Part shown: positions 7,432-10,321 of the stretch, piece after piece | Position numbering within the stretch: position 1 is the first letter of the stretch | How the letters are laid out: every line of letters starts with the position of its first letter | From: Candolleomyces eurysporus | Taxonomy: Eukaryota > Basidiomycota > Agaricomycetes > Agaricales > Psathyrellaceae | DNA: 10,321 bases | NCBI GenBank assembly: GCA_027579435.1 | Contig: JANBPK010000401.1 | Coordinates: 1-10,321 of the forward strand | Direction of reading: 5' to 3' | The notes under the pieces: generated by a model | Told to the model about the DNA's origin: nothing | Seen by the model: only the letters and a program-made list of their open reading frames with translations | Databases searched by the model: none | Position numbers and translations under genes: made by a program

Positions 7432-8787
7432 ATGTCGCGCTCCCAGCTCGCCAGCCCCTTGCGGCAGCTTAGAACGTTGTTCACCCAGGAGCTTCTTGAA
7501 AATTTTAGCTTCCAGGCTGATTCAAACGCAGCAATACAGTTCTTCAAGGTGACTTTTCTTTCCTTAAACTTGGTTGTGTTCTCATTCACATTGCGCGGTT
7601 TCGTCGACAGCCCGGTGACCATTTACGATGCCTCCGAAGCCGCATTTACCTGGGACGCGAATGAATTAACACCCATCCCTCCAACTAAATCATTGTCCAG
7701 TTTTATATCTGATACTGTCGAAGATGAAAACCTTCCTGATCTTGTTGTCAGTGCTGCTGATGTTCCTCCCATGGGTAATGTTCTCGCCGAACTCACTGCG
7801 TTTCACTAGCAAATTTCCCCCTGATCTACTTTCTGAGACTTCTTCAGGATATCAAACATTGTTCAGACACACGCACCACCCCCTTCTACGGCTGCCAAGT
7901 CAACTGAGTAATCAAACCTCCAGAAGAACTCTGCTACCGCTATCCATGATGGACGCCTGTCCAGAGTACTTACCCCTCCCCTCGAGATATTTCACTTCAT
8001 CTTTCACCTTTTTCTCCGCCTATTACGCGATCCTTCTCACCAGCCTTCACCATCCGACAACCTGGGCGTTCAAGAGCTATTTCATTACAACCGGATTATC
8101 GTCGCTGAGAGTACTTGGAATTCAAAGCTTCTACCACTTTATGCCAAATTGTTGGGGTGCGCCGTTGCACAACGTGTCAACCCTGATAGTACAATGCCTG
8201 ACGCAATTTACGCCATCTCCATCGATGGGATGACTCTTGCTGCTCTTGTACTGACACTCAAGAAAGAGCTCGGCGATGGAGGGTGTGATCCCAGCACCCA
8301 CTGGCAAGCGGCTCATTCTATGAGATGCGCTTCCCGACCGCCTGCTTCTTTAATCAGCCCTTACTGTCTGACCTTTTCTAAGAGCGAAAGCGCGTTCGAG
8401 ATAAATGCTGCTACCCAACGTTCCTTTTGGAAGGTGGTGGCCCATTCCCGTCCCCGCTCTGCGACCCGTTTGTTCGCAACTGACGATTACTCTCTCTGGC
8501 GGCAGCCTATTCTCCGTCCGTCGCATTCGTTCCCTTTTTCTTGCACATTATGTCTACCGACTCTCCTCCTCCTCAGACTGCGAACGTGTTTTCTTTCTGC
8601 AGATTTCCGAGTGATTATACGTGACACTGTTGTCTTGCCGCATCCCTCCACTGTTTTCACTTTCCCCGCAGCTCAAGAGGCAGTAGGGTCGATCGTCTCG
8701 ATCACCCTTACCTATACCCGGCCAAATAATCCGAGAGCTCTCGTCTACCCTCGCGGGCTCACAGTTAACTGGGACAGCCACGGCTAG
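7432..8787 (+). pseudogene. Decayed gene of the agaricomycete kinase-like protein type (N-terminal and linker region)
   Basis: The ATG at 7432 begins MSRSQLASPLRQLRTLF, followed by FTWDANELTPIPPTKSLSSF. A long frame without stops, 7912-8787, contains ESTWNSKLLPLYAKLLGCAV, then LVLTLKKELGDGGCDPSTHW. Another frame at about 8387-8463 reads RVRDKCCYPTFLLEGGGP; then the first frame resumes with TDDYSLW and RDTVVLPHPSTVFTFPAA. From memory this order (an E-x-KNE-type motif before G-x-CDP, a CC-PTFL--GGP segment, then an FP...Y..P linker) is that of agaricomycete proteins annotated as kinase-domain proteins, upstream of the kinase domain. The KNE-type motif could reflect a nuclease-like fold, which is speculation. 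A 62-base GT-AG intron at 7549-7610 is possible, but it leads into stops. Frame changes not tied to homopolymers and a missing kinase domain indicate a pseudogene. Family assignment is moderate. Confidence 0.45.
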
Positions 8788-8808
8788 CCCCTCATAATCA
8801 CCAAGAGG
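8753..8808 (+). repeat. Duplicated kinase-like segment, copy C
   Basis: From GCGGGCTCA through TGGGACAGCC, GCTAGC and ACCAAGA this aligns with 9005-9060 (offset about 252 bases), roughly three quarters identical over 56 bases. It is the end of the long open frame of the kinase-like remnant. Just past its stop codon, PLIITKRH resembles the VVKF-type strand at the start of the kinase domain. Confidence 0.55.
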
Positions 8809-9004
8809 CATACGCCATCAGTGTCGATAATGGCACAATTTGCAAAAAATGTTCGAGAATATTCAAGCAGCATGAGCGTATCATTCAATGACTATACTCT
8901 GTATAACAAATCGGACGCAGTTAGTCTGGTCTCGTCTCTTCTTTTATGAATACTTTGTGAATTAACCCTCCGGCTATGAAGCTTCTAGTCGATGGACATC
9001 CCAA

Positions 9005-9060
9005 GCGGGCTCAAGCTCGATTGGGACAGCCGCTGCTAGCTCTTCAAAGTTACCAAGACG
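9005..9060 (+). repeat. Duplicated kinase-like segment, copy D
   Basis: Direct-repeat partner of 8753-8808, sharing GCGGGCTCA, TTGGGACAGCC, GCTAGC and TACCAAGA. Single-base gaps occur between the shared blocks, so neither copy preserves the other's reading frame. Confidence 0.55.
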
Positions 9061-9121
9061 GCGATCGATACTTAGGTCTTTCTCGGGGGTTTCCCTATCT
9101 AGTCGGCTTGGGGATTGGTGT

Positions 9122-9155
9122 CAGTGATGGCAGCGACCTGGAAACTTACACACAT
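9122..9155 (+). repeat. Short dispersed repeat, copy B
   Basis: CAGTGATGGCAGCGACCTGGAAACTTACACACAT-type sequence matching 4599-4635, same orientation. Its minus strand reads GTAAGTTTCCAGG ... CACTGAC, which resembles a fungal intron donor and branch site. Copy A has GTAAAT and CACTGGC at the same places. An intron-derived or intron-like repeat is one explanation, not established. Confidence 0.5.
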
Positions 9156-9299
9156 ACGCAGGAAGTTTTTTCGAGCTTAATTCGAACAATGCTGCGTCAG
9201 GCCGTGATTCCTGTATCCCTCCTCTTCCTCCTACCTCCACCTTCCAAGGCGGTGAATGATATACCGGTCCGGATGGAATCCACTAAAAATGAGTAGCTC

Positions 9300-9678
9300 T
9301 CAGGCTCCATGATACCACCCCAGCCGCATCCGAGTCTGGCGGATTCTCTTCAAGTGTTTTTCCGTGAGTTCGGCGCCAGCATGAACACGACATGGGAGCA
9401 CCAGCCTCTAATTTCATCTTACCGATACGAAAAAGAGCACTTTCACGGTGGAACTCTCCGCGCCTTCTCATAGGCGATCATATTTATAGAATTGCACTCT
9501 GACCTCGGAGGCTTCTGGTCGTTCTTAAATGGCCAACACAGCGGTCCACCAAGCATATGCTTACTATAGAAGCAGGGTCACAAACGCACCCAGGGTATAC
9601 GTTTCCAGAATCGCAACAAATCCATTAAATACTAAATAAGTATACTCCAACTCATCACAAAAACAACTACGCATTAGT
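9300..9678. other. Intergenic stretch, no supported gene
   Basis: Nothing of credible coding character is seen. A minus-strand 62-codon frame at 9283-9471 has no domain. From about 9590 the sequence becomes AT-rich and forms the 3' flank of the minus-strand secreted-protein gene. No canonical AATAAA was found there. Confidence 0.5.
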
Positions 9679-10321
9679 TTACTTCTTCCTCGCCTGAGGC
9701 GCAGGACTCGGACTCCTACTCGACGCATCTCCATCCCAAATCGTCGCTCCTTGCGGATTGAAGATCTTGCCCTTNCCCCCCAGGGTACGCATGCCCCGTA
9801 CACTCCCCACCACAATTCGCCTTTGCATGCGTGAACCTGAACGTCCAATGCGGGTTCGGATCGTTCGACGCATGCGGCCCGTTCTTCACATACGCTGTAA
9901 CCTCCGCGGCTTCGGGTATCCCAAGCTTCGCTCGGGCGGTAACCAAAGTGTCTCTCACTGCAGAGACTTGGCCTGGAAAGTCCTTCCTGCGCTTTTGGTC
10001 TCTGTCGTACTTGGCTTTGTCGGCGTCGTATTTCTTCTTTTGTGTTGAAGTGGGCTTTGCGGGGAGGGGAGCAGGTGCAGGGACGGGGTCTTTAGCGAGA
10101 TCCGCCCAGTCGCCTGTGCTATCGGGTCGGAGGTTAATGACGAAGGTCTTGGGCATGCGGGTGAAGAGGGCCACCGCGGCCTGTCGCGAGGAGNAAAAAA
10201 TAAGGCGAGGTTAGAAAACACTCGGGTGCGCTAACGCTATGGATGACATTACCTCTGCGTCGATGGGAGCAGCCAGAACGCTGACAGCGGGGAGCATCAT
10301 AGAGAGAGCGAAGAGTGACTT
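9679..10321 (-). CDS. Small secreted protein, one intron, 5' end at window edge
   Basis: Exon 1 (10321-10253) encodes KSLFALSMMLPAVSVLAAP, a typical signal peptide core with a likely cleavage near A18/A19; the initiating ATG is expected immediately outside the window. A 72-base intron follows in phase 0. Exon 2 (10180-9679) begins AAVALFTRMPKTFVINLRPD, then a Pro/Ala- and Lys-rich stretch (DPVPAPAPLPAKPTSTQKKK), then HASNDPNPHWTFRFTHAKAN and CGGECTGHAYPGG, whose two cysteines may pair. The N at 9775 shifts the frame. Without it the protein continues KGKIFNPQGATIWDGD and ends PAPQARKK at TAA 9679-9681, about 190 aa. Read with the N it diverges after YPGG and stops at 9716. I have a general impression that proteins with this PHWTF...CTGHAYP pattern recur in Agaricomycetes; no function is known to me. 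Confidence 0.75.
9775..9775 (-). other. Ambiguous base causing a frameshift in the secreted-protein gene
   Basis: N directly before CCCCCC on the plus strand. Discounting it joins the HAYPGG frame to KGKIFNPQG and extends the protein to a stop at 9679. This makes the N an over-called position rather than a missing base. Confidence 0.75.
10181..10252 (-). other. Spliceosomal intron of the secreted-protein gene (72 bases)
   Basis: On the minus strand it starts GTAATG after ...GACGCAGAG and ends CGCGACAG before GCCGCGGTGG. A consensus branch point CTAAC lies at 10214-10210, about 30 bases before the acceptor. Phase 0. An N at 10194 lies in its poly-T stretch and has no coding effect. Confidence 0.8.

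Larger units (their letters stand above)
8990..9296 (+). pseudogene. Second, shorter remnant of the kinase-like sequence
   Basis: The 9005-9060 block is the diverged partner of 8753-8808. In the corresponding frame it reads LKLDWDSRC, a stop, then LFKVTKTAIDT, comparable to the PLIITKRH part of copy C. The plus-strand frame beginning at the ATG at 8976 (MKLLVDGHPKRAQARL) is in a different register and is probably a by-product. There is no intact product. A tandem duplication or two nested relics of a multigene family would both explain it. Confidence 0.3.

Noticed and set aside
7724..8233. Plus-strand frame beginning MKTFLILLSVLLMFLPW, resembling a signal peptide
   Set aside because: It overlaps the kinase-like remnant in another frame; the hydrophobic start arises from a T-rich stretch and the rest has no consistent character.
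8976..9296. Plus-strand 106-codon frame beginning MKLLVDGHPKRAQARL
   Set aside because: It is out of register with the duplicated kinase-like block it contains, and shows no domain of its own.
1..10321. Search for CRISPR-like arrays, phage or bacterial operons, and rRNA
   Set aside because: No regularly spaced repeats, ribosome-binding-site-led gene clusters or rRNA-like sequence were seen; introns and protein types indicate a fungal nuclear genome.

Overview
The window looks like nuclear DNA of a filamentous basidiomycete, most likely an agaricomycete mushroom-type fungus. The reasons are short GT-AG introns (55 and 72 bases), an F-box protein of the form common in Agaricomycetes, a small secreted protein of a type I associate with the same group, and wide gene spacing with much decayed coding sequence. 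I see no prokaryotic operon structure, and no rRNA, tRNA or CRISPR. The species cannot be named from the sequence alone.

Layout. 1-1236: minus-strand coding sequence of unknown family, broken across frames. 1352-1750: a segment bounded by a 30-base imperfect inverted repeat, possibly a MITE-like element. 2268-3066: minus-strand gene for a four-transmembrane protein with one 55-base intron, whose frame is interrupted at three homopolymer sites. About 3728-3990: a degraded paralogue of the sequence at about 1050-1210. 3997-5215: largely featureless, with a CA microsatellite. 5216-7253: F-box-like protein, about 678 residues, minus strand, split by one extra base in a G run. 7432 to about 9300: plus-strand remains of a gene resembling the large agaricomycete kinase-domain protein family, with a duplicated piece. 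9679 to the right edge: minus-strand small secreted protein with one 72-base intron, frame-shifted by an N.

The main cross-cutting observation concerns base quality. Four of the five Ns sit directly against a homopolymer of four to six bases. Three recognisable genes (F-box, four-TM, secreted) each become one continuous protein if one extra base is discounted at each homopolymer or N. This points to consensus errors, so automated annotation of this contig would give truncated or split proteins. In contrast, the kinase-like remnant, the 1-1236 sequence and the 3728-3990 sequence carry stops, non-homopolymer frame changes and partial duplications, and look like genuine decay.

I found no convincing novel biological system. 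The items most worth following are the inverted-repeat element, the pair of diverged paralogous fragments, the duplicated kinase-like fragment, and the unassigned four-TM and minus-strand proteins. The genes show no obvious functional linkage; this appears to be an accessory, gene-poor stretch.
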